A stretch of 64,000 nt of DNA, from assembly GCA_019694335.1 (NCBI GenBank), contig JAIBCD010000004.1, positions 1 to 64,000 on the forward strand, in the 5' to 3' direction. How positions within the stretch are numbered: position 1 is the first letter of the stretch; each line of letters begins with the position of its first letter. A model generated the notes under the pieces. It was not told the origin of the DNA. It ran no database searches and worked only from the letters and a program-made list of their open reading frames with translations. This document shows, one piece after another, positions 11,286 through 20,828 of this stretch. Origin of the DNA: Rhodospirillaceae bacterium. GTDB taxonomy: Bacteria; Pseudomonadota; Alphaproteobacteria; Rhodospirillales; Rhodospirillaceae. The position numbers and the translations under genes are program-made.

Positions 11286-12215
11286 TCAGCCGTCCTTGTT
11301 GATCTTCTCGATCAGATCCTTGAGGGTCTTCTCGGCCAGATCGTTGGACACCTGGCAGGTGCCGGCCGCCTGATGGCCGCCGCCGCCGTACTTCAGGCAC
11401 AACTCGCCGACGTTGGTCTTGGACGAACGGTCGAAGATCGACTTGCCGATGGCGTAGACCGTGTTCTGCTTCTTCAGGCCCCACATCACGTGGATCGAGA
11501 TGTTGGACTGCGGGAATAGGGCGTAAATCAGGAAGCGGTTGCAGGCCCAGATGGTGTCTTCGTCGCGCAGGTCGAGCACCACCAGGTTCTTGTGCACGGT
11601 GGTGCAGCGCTTGATCTGTTCCTTGGCTTTGGTTTCGTGCTCGACATACAGGTCGACGCGCTCGACCACGTCCGGCAGCATCAGGATGTCCTCGACCGGC
11701 ATCTGCACGCACTTGTCGATCAGTTCCATCATCAGCTGGTAGTTGGAGATGGTGAACTCGCGGAAACGGCCGAGGCCGGTGCGGGCATCCATGAGGAAGT
11801 TCATCAGATCCCAGCCCTTGGCGTTCAACACTTCGTCCTTGTTGAACTGGGCGGCGTCGCCCTTGTCCACGGCGACCATCAGCTCGTCGCTGATGCGCGG
11901 CACCTTGGCCTTGCCGCCGTAGTAGTCGTAGACCACCCGGGCCGCCGACGGGGCCTTGGGGTCGATGATGTGGTTGTCCTTCTTGCCGACGCGGATGGTT
12001 TCGCTCTCATGGTGGTCGAAAGCGAGGTGAACCCCATCCACAAACGGCAGGTTGGTGGTAATATCGCGGTTGGTGATCTCGATGACGCCGTCCTGCATAT
12101 CCTTGGGGTGGACGAACTTGATCTCATCGATCAGGTTCAGCTCCCTCAAGATCGCGGCGCAGACGAGCCCGTCAAAATCGCTGCGCGTGACCAGACGGTA
12201 TTTAGTCGAGGACAT
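11286..12215 (-). CDS. DHH/DHHA1-family phosphoesterase
   Basis: Cytoplasmic metal-dependent phosphoesterase of 309 residues. The N-terminal DHH domain has SDFDG, the metal-ligand motif AFDHHES near residue 70 and further Asp residues in VAVDKGDAAQF. The C-terminal DHHA1 domain ends with GGGGHQAAGTC, the usual glycine-rich substrate site. Members degrade short oligonucleotides, pAp, cyclic dinucleotides or polyphosphate; the alphaproteobacterial branch is often labelled exopolyphosphatase-like, but the substrate here is not determinable. I prefer the ATG at 12215 (GGGGGAAC upstream) over the one at 12230, which has no ribosome-binding site. Confidence 0.85.
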   Translation of the reverse strand: MSSTKYRLVTRSDFDGLVCAAILRELNLIDEIKFVHPKDMQDGVIEITNRDITTNLPFVDGVHLAFDHHESETIRVGKKDNHIIDPKAPSAARVVYDYYGGKAKVPRISDELMVAVDKGDAAQFNKDEVLNAKGWDLMNFLMDARTGLGRFREFTISNYQLMMELIDKCVQMPVEDILMLPDVVERVDLYVEHETKAKEQIKRCTTVHKNLVVLDLRDEDTIWACNRFLIYALFPQSNISIHVMWGLKKQNTVYAIGKSIFDRSSKTNVGELCLKYGGGGHQAAGTCQVSNDLAEKTLKDLIEKINKDG

Positions 12216-12315
12216 TGCAGGTTCCCCCATAAAACGCGGTGCATCCCGGCCGAAAAGATAAACAGGACGGTGGGTTAAGACAACCTAGATGCTTGAGAAG
12301 GACAAAAGCATTTTT

Positions 12316-12687
12316 ATGAAGCCGCACACCGGCGAAATACGCGGGTTTTCGGGGATAATCCGGACCGAGGCAGGCCGCCAGCCTGCCACCGTCTGCTTGC
12401 GGCTGGCCGTCGCGGGCGTGGCCCTGAGCCTGCTGGCGGCCTGCGCCAACCCCTATGTGGACAGCCGGCGCGAGGCCGGTCAGAAGCAGCTCGTCGGCGC
12501 CTCGACCCCGGACATGGTGGCCATCTGCTTTTCGCCCAGCAAAACCCCGCGTGACCAGGTGACGGCGCTGGCCCAACCGGAATGCGCCAAGACCGGCCGC
12601 ATGGCGGCTTTTGACCACGAAGACCCCTGGAGTTGCACGCTTCTCGCGCCGAACCGCGCCTTCTACCGCTGTTCGGCGAAACCTTGA
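12316..12687 (+). CDS. Small lipoprotein, unknown function
   Basis: Short exported protein with a clear hydrophobic stretch and lipobox (VALSLLAAC) followed by a mature part of about 80 residues with four cysteines. I do not recognise a family. The ATG at 12316 gives an unusually long N-region before the hydrophobic core; an ATG at 12289 is also in frame, and a TTG at 12397 would give a classical 16-residue lipoprotein signal peptide. The start is therefore uncertain. The frame ends just inside the leader of the next TPR gene on the same strand. Confidence 0.6.
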   Translation: MKPHTGEIRGFSGIIRTEAGRQPATVCLRLAVAGVALSLLAACANPYVDSRREAGQKQLVGASTPDMVAICFSPSKTPRDQVTALAQPECAKTGRMAAFDHEDPWSCTLLAPNRAFYRCSAKP

Positions 12688-12731
12688 GCCCGCGCCCCGC
12701 GTCGGACAGACGCCTGGGAGAAGGGATCGCC

Positions 12732-13826
12732 ATGGCTTCCCTTCGCGTCTTGTGCGGTATCGCCGCTCTCGGCGTGGGGATCCTGGGTGGCATGTTGCTC
12801 TATAGGAGCCCCTCGGGCCGGAACGAGACGAGCAGCTACGGCGCGAATACCTACGGCCTGCAAAGAGACGCGGCCCTCGAGGTCTTCACGCGCCAGATCG
12901 CCGATCACCCCGAGGACTATATGCTCTACCTGCGCCGCGGCCTGACCCTTCAAGGTATGGGCCGCCAGGAGGAGGCGCTCACCGATCTCACCGACGCGCT
13001 CCGCCTCAGCCCGCCGGTGCTGACGGCCGAGGAGCTTGGCGACCGCGCCAACAACCTGGCCTTGCCCGAAACCCACCGCTGGACCCTTGCCCGCGAGTTG
13101 CACAGACAACGGGCCGTGGCCTTGGAAGCGCTCGGCCGCCCCAGCGACGCCCTGGCGGACTTGGATGCCGCCGTCGCCCTCAACACCAAAGACACGGACG
13201 TTCTGGAGCGCCGCGGCATCGTCCGCACCTATACCGGGCGCATCAAGGACGCGATCGACGACTTCAACGCCGTCCTCAACCGTCTGCCTATTCCCACCGC
13301 GGTCGTCGGCCGGGCCAACGCCAAATATCTCGGCGGCGATTACGCCGGCGCGGCGGAGGATTTCACCCGGGCGATCAGCATGAGCCCCGACAAGGGGCTC
13401 TATGCGGTGTGGTTGCTGAAATCCCAATTGCGCGGGCGCCTCGCGATCCCGCTCAAGCAGTTCGAAGACCTGCCTAAAGACAACCCGGCATGGATCGGCA
13501 TCAATGCCCTGCTGGCGGACGACACTCCGGCACAAATGGCGGCGAGCCTCGCGGCCGGCACGGCCAAGGACAAGGCGCTGGCCTGTGACGGCATGGTATT
13601 CCTGGGCGAGTGGCTGGTGATCAAAACCGACGGCCGGAACGCGCCCGCCGCCTTCAAGGATGCCATCAGCGCTTGCCGGCCGGGAACCATGCCGCATGCC
13701 GTGGCGACTTTGGAGTTGCGGCGGCTGGCGACCGCGGCCAATGCACCCGCTGCGACGCCCGCGCCCAAAGCGCCTGCGATCATGCGGGAAACCCCGGCCG
13801 CGACCGGGGTTTCTCCTGGAATCTAG
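12732..13826 (+). CDS. Membrane-anchored tetratricopeptide-repeat protein
   Basis: Protein of 364 residues with one N-terminal transmembrane or uncleaved signal segment (about residues 5-22) and a periplasmic-looking TPR region. Repeats such as DYMLYLRRGLTLQGMGRQEE, ALGRPSDALADLDAAVALN and DYAGAAEDFTRAISMSPDKG are spaced as in Sel1/TPR proteins. The C terminus is Ala/Pro-rich. The chosen ATG has GGGAGAAGGG upstream. It converges with sdhB, six bases apart. Function unknown; TPR scaffolds of this kind often serve envelope assembly. Confidence 0.8.
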   Translation: MASLRVLCGIAALGVGILGGMLLYRSPSGRNETSSYGANTYGLQRDAALEVFTRQIADHPEDYMLYLRRGLTLQGMGRQEEALTDLTDALRLSPPVLTAEELGDRANNLALPETHRWTLARELHRQRAVALEALGRPSDALADLDAAVALNTKDTDVLERRGIVRTYTGRIKDAIDDFNAVLNRLPIPTAVVGRANAKYLGGDYAGAAEDFTRAISMSPDKGLYAVWLLKSQLRGRLAIPLKQFEDLPKDNPAWIGINALLADDTPAQMAASLAAGTAKDKALACDGMVFLGEWLVIKTDGRNAPAAFKDAISACRPGTMPHAVATLELRRLATAANAPAATPAPKAPAIMRETPAATGVSPGI

Positions 13827-13832
13827 CCTGGG

Positions 13833-14615
13833 CTAGCCCGCCCGCTCGACCAGCTTGGTCTTGATGTCGGCGATGGCTTTCGCCGGGTTCAAGCCCTTGG
13901 GGCAGGTCTGGGTGCAGTTCATGATGGTGTGGCAGCGGTACAGCTTGAAGGGGTCTTCGAGCTGGTCGAGGCGTTCGCCGGTGGCCTCGTCGCGGCTGTC
14001 GTTGATCCAGCGCGCCGCCTGCAAAAGGATCGCGGGGCCGAGATAGCGGTCGCCATTCCACCAGTAGCTCGGGCAGCTGGTCGAGCAGCAGAAACACAGG
14101 ATGCATTCCCACAGGCCGTCGAGCTTCGCGCGCTCTTCCGGCGACTGCAGGCGCTCGCCGGACGCCGGCGGCAGGGTGTCGGTCTTGAGCCACGGCTCGA
14201 TCGAGGCGAGCTGGGCGTAAACATGGGTAAGGTCGGGCACCAGATCCTTCACCACCGGCATATGCGGCAGCGGATAGACCTTCACGTCGCCTTTGCAGTC
14301 CTCGATCGACTTGAGGCAGGCGAGCGTATTGCCGCCGTCGATGTTCATGGCGCACGACCCGCAGATGCCTTCACGGCAGGAGCGCCGCAGGGCCAACGTC
14401 GCGTCCATCTCGTCTTTGATCTTGAGCAGGCCGTCGAGCACCATCGGCCCGCAGGTATCCATGTCCACGTCATACGTGTCGATGCGCGGATTGGCGTCCG
14501 AGTCCGGATCGTAGCGATAGACCTGGAAGCGCTTGATGTTCTTGGCGCCGGCCGGCGCGGGATGCGCCTTGCCCTTGGTCGGCTTGGAATTCTTGGGCAG
14601 CGAGAGTTCAACCAT
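13833..14615 (-). CDS. sdhB: Succinate dehydrogenase iron-sulfur subunit
   Basis: Complex II electron-transfer subunit, 260 residues, on the cytoplasmic face of the membrane. The [2Fe-2S] ligands are in [16 protein letters not shown] plus a later C, and the [4Fe-4S] and [3Fe-4S] ligands are in [12 protein letters not shown] and [17 protein letters not shown]. It is last in the sdhCDAB operon, 13 bases after sdhA. Confidence 0.98.
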   Translation of the reverse strand: MVELSLPKNSKPTKGKAHPAPAGAKNIKRFQVYRYDPDSDANPRIDTYDVDMDTCGPMVLDGLLKIKDEMDATLALRRSCREGICGSCAMNIDGGNTLACLKSIEDCKGDVKVYPLPHMPVVKDLVPDLTHVYAQLASIEPWLKTDTLPPASGERLQSPEERAKLDGLWECILCFCCSTSCPSYWWNGDRYLGPAILLQAARWINDSRDEATGERLDQLEDPFKLYRCHTIMNCTQTCPKGLNPAKAIADIKTKLVERAG

Positions 14616-14628
14616 CGGGGCAGCCCTT

Positions 14629-16416
14629 CTAATAAACGCGCGCCTTGGGCGCGATGTACTTGACGTCGCTGGTGAGCGTGTAGGTGTGCACCGGGCGATA
14701 ATCCAGTTTCACCTTATGGTTTTCGTCGACGTAGGCGACGGTGTGCTTCATCCAGGTTTCGTCGTCGCGGTTCGGGAAATCCTCGTGCGCATGGGCGCCG
14801 CGGCTTTCGTGGCGGGCTTCAGCGCCATGGATGGTGGCGAGCGCGCAGGTCATCAGGTTTTCCAGCTCGAGCGCCTCGATCAGGTCGGTGTTGAAGATCA
14901 ACGAACGGTCGCTGACCTTGATGTCCTTGAGCGACTCAGCGATCTGGCCGAGCTTAACGATGCCCTCCTGAAGACTCTTGGTGGTGCGGAACACGGCGGC
15001 GTCGTTCTGCATGGTGCGCTGCATGTTCTTGCGGATCTGCGCCGTCGCCAGCGAGCCGTTGGCGTTGCGCAGGCGCTCGAGGCGCGCGAGCGCCCGGTCG
15101 GCCGCATCCTTGGGCAGCGCGCGGTGCGGCTCGCCCTTCTTCAGCGTGTCGCGGCACCGCAGCGCCGCGGCACGCCCGAAGACAACCAGATCGAGCAGCG
15201 AGTTGGCGCCGAGGCGGTTCGCGCCGTGTACCGAGACGCAAGCCGCTTCGCCGATGGCCATCAGGCCGGGCACCACGGAATCGGGGTTGCCGTCCTTCTT
15301 GGTGACCACTTCGCCCATGTAGTTCGTGGGAATGCCGCCCATGTTGTAGTGCACGGTCGGCAACACCGGGATCGGCGCCTTGGTGGCGTCGACGCCGGCG
15401 AAGATCTTCGCGGATTCGGTGATGCCGGGCAGGCGCTGGTGCAGCACTTCGGCGCCGAGGTGCTCGAGGTGCAGGAAGATGTGGTCCTTTTCCGGTCCCA
15501 CACCGCGGCCTTCGCGGATTTCCATGGTCATGGAGCGGCTGACCACGTCGCGCGACGCCAGATCCTTGGCGGTCGGGGCGTAGCGCTCCATGAAGCGCTC
15601 GCCGGCGGAATTGGTGAGATAACCGCCTTCGCCGCGCGAACCTTCGGTGATCAGCACGCCCGCGCCGTAGACGCCGGTGGGGTGGAACTGCACGAACTCC
15701 ATGTCCTGGAGCGGCAGGCCGACGCGCGCCGCCATGGCATTGCCGTCGCCGGTGCAGGTATGCGCCGAGGTGCAGGAGAAATAAGCGCGGCCGTAACCGC
15801 CGGTAGCGATCACCGTGCGGTGAGCCTTGAAGCGGTGGATGGTGCCGGTGGCCATGTCGATGGCGACCACGCCGCGGCAGCTGCCGTCGGGGTCCATCAT
15901 CAGGTCGATCGAGAAGTACTCGATGAAGAACTCGGCTTTGAACTTCAGGCTCTGCTGATAGAGCGTGTGCAGGATGGCATGGCCAGTGCGGTCGGCGGCG
16001 GCGCAGGCGCGTTGCACCGGCGCTTCGCCGAAGTTGCGCATATGTCCCCCAAAAGGCCGCTGGTAGATCTTGCCTTCAGGGGTGCGCGAAAACGGCACGC
16101 CGTAGTGTTCGAGCTCGCGGATCGCGGGCACGGCTTCACGGCACATGTATTCGATCGCGTCCTGGTCGCCGAGCCAGTCCGACCCCTTGACGGTGTCGTA
16201 CATATGCCAGGCCCAGTTGTCCTCGCCGATATTGCCGAGCGAGGCGGCGACACCGCCCTGCGCCGCGACCGTGTGGCTGCGGGTCGGGAACACTTTGGTG
16301 ATGCAGGCGGTCTTGAAGCCCTGCTGCACCATGCCGAAGGTGGCGCGCAAACCGGCGCCGCCGGCGCCGACAACGACCACGTCGTATTCGTGGTCAACGA
16401 TGTTGAAAGCGGCCAT
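14629..16416 (-). CDS. sdhA: Succinate dehydrogenase flavoprotein subunit
   Basis: FAD subunit of complex II that oxidises succinate to fumarate, 595 residues. It carries the N-terminal FAD motif [23 protein letters not shown] with the histidine that binds FAD covalently, and the active-site region [20 protein letters not shown]. The chain ends in PKARVY, typical of the family. It is six bases after sdhD. Confidence 0.98.
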   Translation of the reverse strand: MAAFNIVDHEYDVVVVGAGGAGLRATFGMVQQGFKTACITKVFPTRSHTVAAQGGVAASLGNIGEDNWAWHMYDTVKGSDWLGDQDAIEYMCREAVPAIRELEHYGVPFSRTPEGKIYQRPFGGHMRNFGEAPVQRACAAADRTGHAILHTLYQQSLKFKAEFFIEYFSIDLMMDPDGSCRGVVAIDMATGTIHRFKAHRTVIATGGYGRAYFSCTSAHTCTGDGNAMAARVGLPLQDMEFVQFHPTGVYGAGVLITEGSRGEGGYLTNSAGERFMERYAPTAKDLASRDVVSRSMTMEIREGRGVGPEKDHIFLHLEHLGAEVLHQRLPGITESAKIFAGVDATKAPIPVLPTVHYNMGGIPTNYMGEVVTKKDGNPDSVVPGLMAIGEAACVSVHGANRLGANSLLDLVVFGRAAALRCRDTLKKGEPHRALPKDAADRALARLERLRNANGSLATAQIRKNMQRTMQNDAAVFRTTKSLQEGIVKLGQIAESLKDIKVSDRSLIFNTDLIEALELENLMTCALATIHGAEARHESRGAHAHEDFPNRDDETWMKHTVAYVDENHKVKLDYRPVHTYTLTSDVKYIAPKARVY

Positions 16417-16422
16417 GGGCGC

Positions 16423-16821
16423 TTAGCCTCCGAAACAGCAGATCAGGGTCGAGACGATGCCGAGCGCGGCAAAGCCATACGCGGCGAATTTGGTGAGCAC
16501 GATCGCCGCCGTGCGCCAGGATTGGCAGCTGATGTAGTCCTCGTAGACCACCTGCATGCCGAGCTGGGCATGATGGAAGGCAACGCCGAGGAACAGGATC
16601 ATCAGGGTCGCGTTGCAGGGATTGGCGATCCAGGCCATGAAGGCCTCGTAGGGCTCGCCGCCCGTGGCGAGGTGGACAATGCCGGCGACGAACCACACCG
16701 CCAGCGGCACCAGCGCGAGCGCGGTCAGGCGCTGCGCCCACCAGTGGTGCAGGCCCTCCTTCGCCGAGCCGAGGCCGCGCGCGCGGCCGAGGGGGGAGCG
16801 CAGGTTGTTGGCAGCGAGCAT
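16423..16821 (-). CDS. sdhD: Succinate dehydrogenase membrane anchor subunit
   Basis: Hydrophobic anchor of complex II, 132 residues with three transmembrane helices (roughly 32-52, 68-88 and 105-125). The motif HHWWAQRLTALALVPL before helix 1 and HHAQLGMQVVYEDYI in helix 2 are typical of SdhD and hold the haem and quinone-site residues. It lies ten bases after sdhC. Confidence 0.95.
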   Translation of the reverse strand: MLAANNLRSPLGRARGLGSAKEGLHHWWAQRLTALALVPLAVWFVAGIVHLATGGEPYEAFMAWIANPCNATLMILFLGVAFHHAQLGMQVVYEDYISCQSWRTAAIVLTKFAAYGFAALGIVSTLICCFGG

Positions 16822-16831
16822 GTGAACCCCC

Positions 16832-17224
16832 TTACGCCAGCGCCAGCAGCCAGGCGGCCGCCGTCAGCACGATGGTGCCGATGATGACGTAGATGTTGCC
16901 GCGCTTGGTTTGGCTGATCTCGAAATTACGGCCGGCGTCCCAGAACAGGTGGCGGATGCCGTTGCAGAGATGGAAGAACAAGGCCACCGAGAATCCGAGC
17001 AGGACGAGCATGCCCAGCGGCGAGGCGATATAGCCCAGGGCCATGTCATAGGTGTCGGGGCCGTAGGCCGCGCTGGTGAGCCACCAGGTGAGCAGCAAAA
17101 GGCCCAGGCTCAAACCCATGCCGGTGATGCGGTGGGTGATGGACAGCACCGCCGCGAGCGGCAGCCGGTAAACCTGGAGGTGGGGAGAAAGCGGCCGGGA
17201 TGTCGGCTTCGCTGCGTTGACCAT
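16832..17224 (-). CDS. sdhC: Succinate dehydrogenase cytochrome b556 subunit
   Basis: Haem-binding anchor subunit of complex II, 130 residues with three transmembrane helices. The N-terminal signature RPLSPHLQVYRLPLAAVLS and the later HLCNGIRHLFWD, whose histidines include the haem ligand, identify it. First gene of the sdhCDAB operon. Confidence 0.96.
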   Translation of the reverse strand: MVNAAKPTSRPLSPHLQVYRLPLAAVLSITHRITGMGLSLGLLLLTWWLTSAAYGPDTYDMALGYIASPLGMLVLLGFSVALFFHLCNGIRHLFWDAGRNFEISQTKRGNIYVIIGTIVLTAAAWLLALA

Positions 17225-17348
17225 GGGACAACCTTCGAGGAACGCTGATCCGAAAGGGCACGATTTACGCGAGGAAGTTTGAAGCTAACTCGCCGTTTTT
17301 TAAAGATATTTTGGAACCCAGGCGCCCGTCTGAACCCCTTGATAGGCA

Positions 17349-17377
17349 GTACTAATCGCCTGTCCGGCGTAAGTCAA
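17349..17377 (-). promoter_or_regulatory. Candidate sigma-70-type promoter of sdhCDAB
   Basis: On the minus strand TTGACT (17372-17377) is followed after 17 bases by TAGTAC (17349-17354). The spacing is ideal but the -10 box is weak. It would start transcription about 120 bases before sdhC. Confidence 0.35.
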
Positions 17378-17484
17378 CGAAGGCCCACAAGGGGTTATGG
17401 GGACTTTTTCATACCTGCACGGACCGCCGCGCAAACCCGGCGCGCGCAGCGGACGGTGCAGCGCCGCCAGGAATGAGCGCCCGA

Positions 17485-17506
17485 GTCCCGGCCTTATGGC
17501 GGGGAC
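17485..17506. repeat. REP-like hairpin
   Basis: GTCCCGGCC-TTAT-GGCGGGGAC forms an eight-pair stem with one G-G mismatch. The flanking text (GTCGTCCCCGCC on the minus strand) resembles the short extragenic palindromes common in alphaproteobacteria. Only this copy is seen here. Confidence 0.4.
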
Positions 17507-17609
17507 GACCACGGGCGACCACGCCGCTTCTGAGCGCCGGCGGCAACGCCTCAGGTTCGGTACGTGTCCCGAAATGAGACCGCTCCTTGTTGATCCGGAA
17601 AAGCGCCTT

Positions 17610-18476
17610 TTATCCGCGTAACGCGATCATCTCCGCGCGCGCGAGCAGACGCTGGGCTTCCTTGACGTGCAGCGCCTCGACCAGCCGCCCGTCGAGGAGC
17701 GTCACGCCCTTGCCCTGAGCAGCAGCCTCGGCGTGGGCGGCCATGATTCTTTTGGCGCGTTCCAGTTCGTCCGCGCCGGGACTGAAAGCCGCGTTGGCGC
17801 CCGCGATCTGGCTGGGGTGGATCAAGGTCTTGCCGTCGAACCCGAGGTCGCGCCCTTGGCGGCAGGCGGCATCGAACCCGCCCATGTCCGCGATATCGAG
17901 GTGCACGCCGTCCAGCACCGCGAGACCGTTCGCGCGTGCCGCCAGCACGCACATCTGCAAGGCCTGCAGCATCGGCCAGCGGTCGGCGGGATGGGCGCAG
18001 CGCAGATCCTTGGCGAGGTCGGCGGTGCCGACGATCAATCCGGCAAGGCGCGTACCCGCACCCGCGATCTCAGCCGCATTGAGCACACCGCGCGGCGTTT
18101 CGATCATGGCCCAGAGCGCGAGGGTCGCGGGAGCCGCCGCCAAAAGATTCTCGGCGCGCGCGATGTCGTCAGCTCCGCTCACCTTGGGCAGCACGGCGCC
18201 ATGAGCGCCCGACGATGCGATGGCCGCGAGGTCGACCGCGCACCATGGCGTATCGCGCCCATTGGCGCGGATCAGAATTTCGCGCGGACCGTAACCCCCG
18301 CCTTTGACGGCGGCCACGGCGGCATCACGCGCCGCGGCCTTGGCCTCCGGCGCGACCGCGTCCTCGAGATCGAAGATCAATACATCCGCCGCCAATGTCT
18401 TGGCCTTCTCGAGCGCGCGGGCATTGGAAGCCGGCATATAGAGCGCACTGCGGCGGGGCATTTCGGAAGCGGGCAT
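17610..18476 (-). CDS. HpcH/HpaI aldolase / citrate-lyase beta-like (CitE-like) protein
   Basis: TIM-barrel CoA-ester lyase of 288 residues in the CitE/malyl-CoA lyase family. Motifs are RSALYMPASNARALEKA at the N terminus (CoA-phosphate binding), DLEDAV near 40 and IETPRGVLNA near 135, with the metal-binding Glu, plus GFDGKTLIHPSQI at about 225. It could cleave or hydrolyse (S)-malyl-CoA, citramalyl-CoA or similar; no partner gene (citF, mcl pathway) is next to it, so the substrate is undecided. I chose the second ATG at 18476, which has AGAGGA six bases upstream; the ATG at 18482 abuts that site. Confidence 0.82.
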   Translation of the reverse strand: MPASEMPRRSALYMPASNARALEKAKTLAADVLIFDLEDAVAPEAKAAARDAAVAAVKGGGYGPREILIRANGRDTPWCAVDLAAIASSGAHGAVLPKVSGADDIARAENLLAAAPATLALWAMIETPRGVLNAAEIAGAGTRLAGLIVGTADLAKDLRCAHPADRWPMLQALQMCVLAARANGLAVLDGVHLDIADMGGFDAACRQGRDLGFDGKTLIHPSQIAGANAAFSPGADELERAKRIMAAHAEAAAQGKGVTLLDGRLVEALHVKEAQRLLARAEMIALRG

Positions 18477-18602
18477 CCCCATTCCTCTTTCCTATAAGTC
18501 CTGCTCACGCCGCACGGCTTGCTCGCGACGGAGAAACCGGTGTAGGGCTGGCGCGATGATTCAAAGCTTTGTCCCCCTTCGCGTCAACCGCCGCCCGCGC
18601 TC

Positions 18603-19244
18603 ATGAATTTCGAGATTCTTCAGGTGGCTTTCATCCGCGGCCTGGTCGCGGGCTTCGCGCTGGCGGCGCCCATGGGACCGGTGGCGATGCTGTGCGTACG
18701 GCGCACGCTCGCCAAAGGCCGCGTGCAGGCGCTGATCGCGGGCACGGGTGCCGCCGTCGCCGACATGATCTTCGGCGCCGTCGCGGGGCTCGGCATCACC
18801 GTGGTGAATACCTTTGTCACCGATTACCAGAGCGTCATCGGCGCCATCGGCGGCGTGATCGTCCTGGCCATGGGCATCCTCACCTACCGGTCGCCGATCG
18901 TGATGTCGGATGGCGAGATAAAGGTGCAGAGCCTGCGCCGCGACACGGCCGCGGCTTTCACCATGGCGATCACCAACCCGGCCACGATGGGCGCGGCCGC
19001 GGGTTTGTTCGCGGCCTTCGGCGTGATCGACGCCGCGCTCGACCCATCGCGCGCCTTCTGGTTGGTGGCGGGTGTGTTCGCGGGATCGATGCTGTGGTGG
19101 GTGATCCTGGTGGGCGCGGTGGGCTTTATCCGCGAAGGCTTCTTGCGGCGCGGACTCACGCGCCTCAATCAGGTCTTCGGCGCGATCATCGCCTTGTCGG
19201 GAATCGCCGTCCTGGTCGCGGTAGCGGTCAGGATTCTCGCCTAG
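18603..19244 (+). CDS. LysE-family amino acid exporter
   Basis: Inner-membrane protein of 213 residues with about six hydrophobic helices. The N-terminal segment LVAGFALAAPMGPVAMLCVR carries the LysE/RhtB signature GxxxPGP-like turn, here APMGPV, and AITNPATM is the second conserved half-repeat. It probably exports an amino acid or related metabolite; the substrate is unknown. It overlaps the convergent asd gene by four bases. Being next to aspartate-semialdehyde dehydrogenase (lysine/threonine branch) is suggestive but not proof of lysine or threonine export. Confidence 0.85.
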   Translation: MNFEILQVAFIRGLVAGFALAAPMGPVAMLCVRRTLAKGRVQALIAGTGAAVADMIFGAVAGLGITVVNTFVTDYQSVIGAIGGVIVLAMGILTYRSPIVMSDGEIKVQSLRRDTAAAFTMAITNPATMGAAAGLFAAFGVIDAALDPSRAFWLVAGVFAGSMLWWVILVGAVGFIREGFLRRGLTRLNQVFGAIIALSGIAVLVAVAVRILA

Positions 19245-20290
19245 GCAACCCCGAGGTATTCCTTCACCAGCACTTCGGCGATCTGCACGGCGTTGAGCGC
19301 GGCGCCCTTGCGCAGGTTGTCGGACACGCACCAGAACGACAGGCCGTTCTCGACGCTCATGTCCTTGCGGATGCGCGAGACGAACACCGCGTCCTCGCCG
19401 GCGCACTCGGCCGGCGTGGCGTAGCCTTCGTTGGCGCGGTGATCGACCACGGAGACACCCGGCGCATGACGCAGGATCTCGCGCGCCGCCTGATCGGTGA
19501 TCGCCTTCTCGGTTTCGATGTTCACGTATTCGGCGTGGCCGATGAAGGTGGGCACACGCGCGCAGTTGGCGTGCACCTTGATCTCCGGATCCAGGATCTT
19601 CCGGGTCTCGGCGGTCATCTTCCACTCTTCCTTGGTGGCGCCGTCGTCCAGGAACACGTCGATATGCGGGATGACGTTGAAGGCGATCTGCTTGGTGAAG
19701 ATCGACTTGGTCTCGGACGGCGCCTGGTTGGCGTAGATGCCCTTGGTCTGGTTGAACAGTTCGTCCATGGCCGCCTTGCCGGCGCCGGAGGTGGACTGGT
19801 AGGTCGAAACCACCACGCGCTTGATCTTGAAGGCGTCGTGCAGCGGCTTCAGGGCCGTCACCATCTGGATGGTGGAGCAGTTGGGATTGGCGATGATGCC
19901 CTTCTTCTTGTAGCGGGCGATGGCTTCCGGGTTCACTTCCGGCACCACCAGCGGCACATCCGGGTCCATGCGGAAGTGCGAGGTGTTGTCGATCACCACG
20001 CACCCTTGGGCAGCCGCGCGCGGGCTGTGCACGGCGGAGACCTTGGCGCCGGGCGACGACAGCGCGATGTCCACGCCCCGGAAGTCGAAGGTCTCGAGGT
20101 TCTGCACCTTGAGCACCTCGTCCTCGCCGAACGAGACTTCCTGGCCGATGGAGCGCGAGGAAGCGAGCGCGATCACCTTCTCGACCGGGAACTTGCGGTC
20201 CCACAGGGTCTGGAGAATTTCGCGGCCCACGTTGCCGGTGGCGCCGATGACGGCGACGGTATAGCCACGCTTGCGGGAGGTGTCGGGCAT
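19241..20290 (-). CDS. asd: Aspartate-semialdehyde dehydrogenase
   Basis: Makes aspartate semialdehyde for lysine, diaminopimelate, methionine and threonine synthesis. The protein has 349 residues, with NADP motif VIGATGNVGREIL, active-site cysteine in IIANPNCSTIQM near 137, and a catalytic histidine region ARVPTFIGHAEYVNIE near 250. Its ATG is followed by the usual Rossmann strand. A RIME-like repeat lies about 55 bases upstream. Confidence 0.97.
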   Translation of the reverse strand: MPDTSRKRGYTVAVIGATGNVGREILQTLWDRKFPVEKVIALASSRSIGQEVSFGEDEVLKVQNLETFDFRGVDIALSSPGAKVSAVHSPRAAAQGCVVIDNTSHFRMDPDVPLVVPEVNPEAIARYKKKGIIANPNCSTIQMVTALKPLHDAFKIKRVVVSTYQSTSGAGKAAMDELFNQTKGIYANQAPSETKSIFTKQIAFNVIPHIDVFLDDGATKEEWKMTAETRKILDPEIKVHANCARVPTFIGHAEYVNIETEKAITDQAAREILRHAPGVSVVDHRANEGYATPAECAGEDAVFVSRIRKDMSVENGLSFWCVSDNLRKGAALNAVQIAEVLVKEYLGVA

Positions 20291-20345
20291 CGTTGTTGTC
20301 TTTCTTTTTCAGAGCGTTGGGGCCCACGGACCGGGCGATTCTTTT

Positions 20346-20442
20346 TTGGTCGCATTTTCCGGCGCGCGGTGAACGCGCGCAGATTTTAAGTCAGGCGGCC
20401 TCCGGCCGCGCGAACCGGTTCCCACTTCGCCGGAAAATGCTC
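20346..20442. repeat. RIME-like palindromic repeat, copy 2 (mosaic, with inner insert)
   Basis: The ends TTGGTCGCATTTTCCGGCG and CGCCGGAAAATGCTC form a perfect 13-bp inverted repeat, GCATTTTCCGGCG with CGCCGGAAAATGC. Compared with the short copy at 59724 it carries about 45 extra bases, including GCGCGCG-GTGAA-CGCGCGC (20362-20380) and a GCGGCCTCCGGCCGC palindrome. It lies between asd and the DUF962 gene. Confidence 0.75.
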
Positions 20443-20504
20443 TAAAAAGGTGCGGCAAACTACGCTTCCGCCCCTGTGAAATCAAGGTTTCAGGGCCTTT
20501 CGCG

Positions 20505-20828
20505 ATGGCCGCAAAGATCACCCGTTACGGCGATTTCTGGCCGTACTACCTGCGAGAGCACGGCAAGCCTTTGACGCGCGCCATTCACTATGTCGGCACC
20601 GGCCTCGCGATCCTGTGCCTGACGATCGGCGCACTGGGGCAGCCCTGGGCCTTCGCGGCAGCACCGGTGATGGGTTACGCCTTCGCCTGGATCGCGCATC
20701 TCGCCGTCGAGCGGAACCGGCCGGCGACTTTCACGTATCCGGCGTGGTCGTTGTTCAGCGACTTCCGCATGTTCGGCTTGTTCCTGACCGGACGCCTCAA
20801 ACCTCACCTCACCAACGCCGGACTCTAA
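20505..20828 (+). CDS. DUF962 / Mpo1-like small membrane protein
   Basis: Protein of 107 residues with two hydrophobic segments (about 32-50 and 52-68). The opening [20 protein letters not shown], with its histidine, HYVGTGLA and the later [17 protein letters not shown] match the DUF962/Mpo1 family. Yeast Mpo1 is an Fe(II)-dependent dioxygenase of fatty-acid alpha-oxidation; that activity here is inference. The stop codon lies in the first unit of a 14-bp tandem duplication. Confidence 0.85.
   Translation: MAAKITRYGDFWPYYLREHGKPLTRAIHYVGTGLAILCLTIGALGQPWAFAAAPVMGYAFAWIAHLAVERNRPATFTYPAWSLFSDFRMFGLFLTGRLKPHLTNAGL

Larger units (their letters stand above)
17225..17609. other. Intergenic region upstream of sdhCDAB
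   Basis: 385 bases between sdhC and the CitE-like gene. It holds a probable sdh promoter (17349-17377), a REP-like hairpin (17485-17506) and a short hairpin AAAAG-GCG-CTTTT at the lyase stop. I see no convincing gene; the reading frames here have no conserved look. Confidence 0.6.

Noticed and set aside
14533..16884. 783-codon plus-strand open frame
   Set aside because: Runs antisense across sdhB start, sdhA and sdhD; shadow frame without any domain.
17300..17512. 70-codon minus-strand frame upstream of sdhC
   Set aside because: Its start overlaps a REP-like hairpin and the end covers the likely sdh promoter; no Shine-Dalgarno sequence or conserved look.
18569..20389. Overlapping 588- and 606-codon frames on both strands
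   Set aside because: Shadows of the LysE-family gene and asd, which have clear domains and starts.
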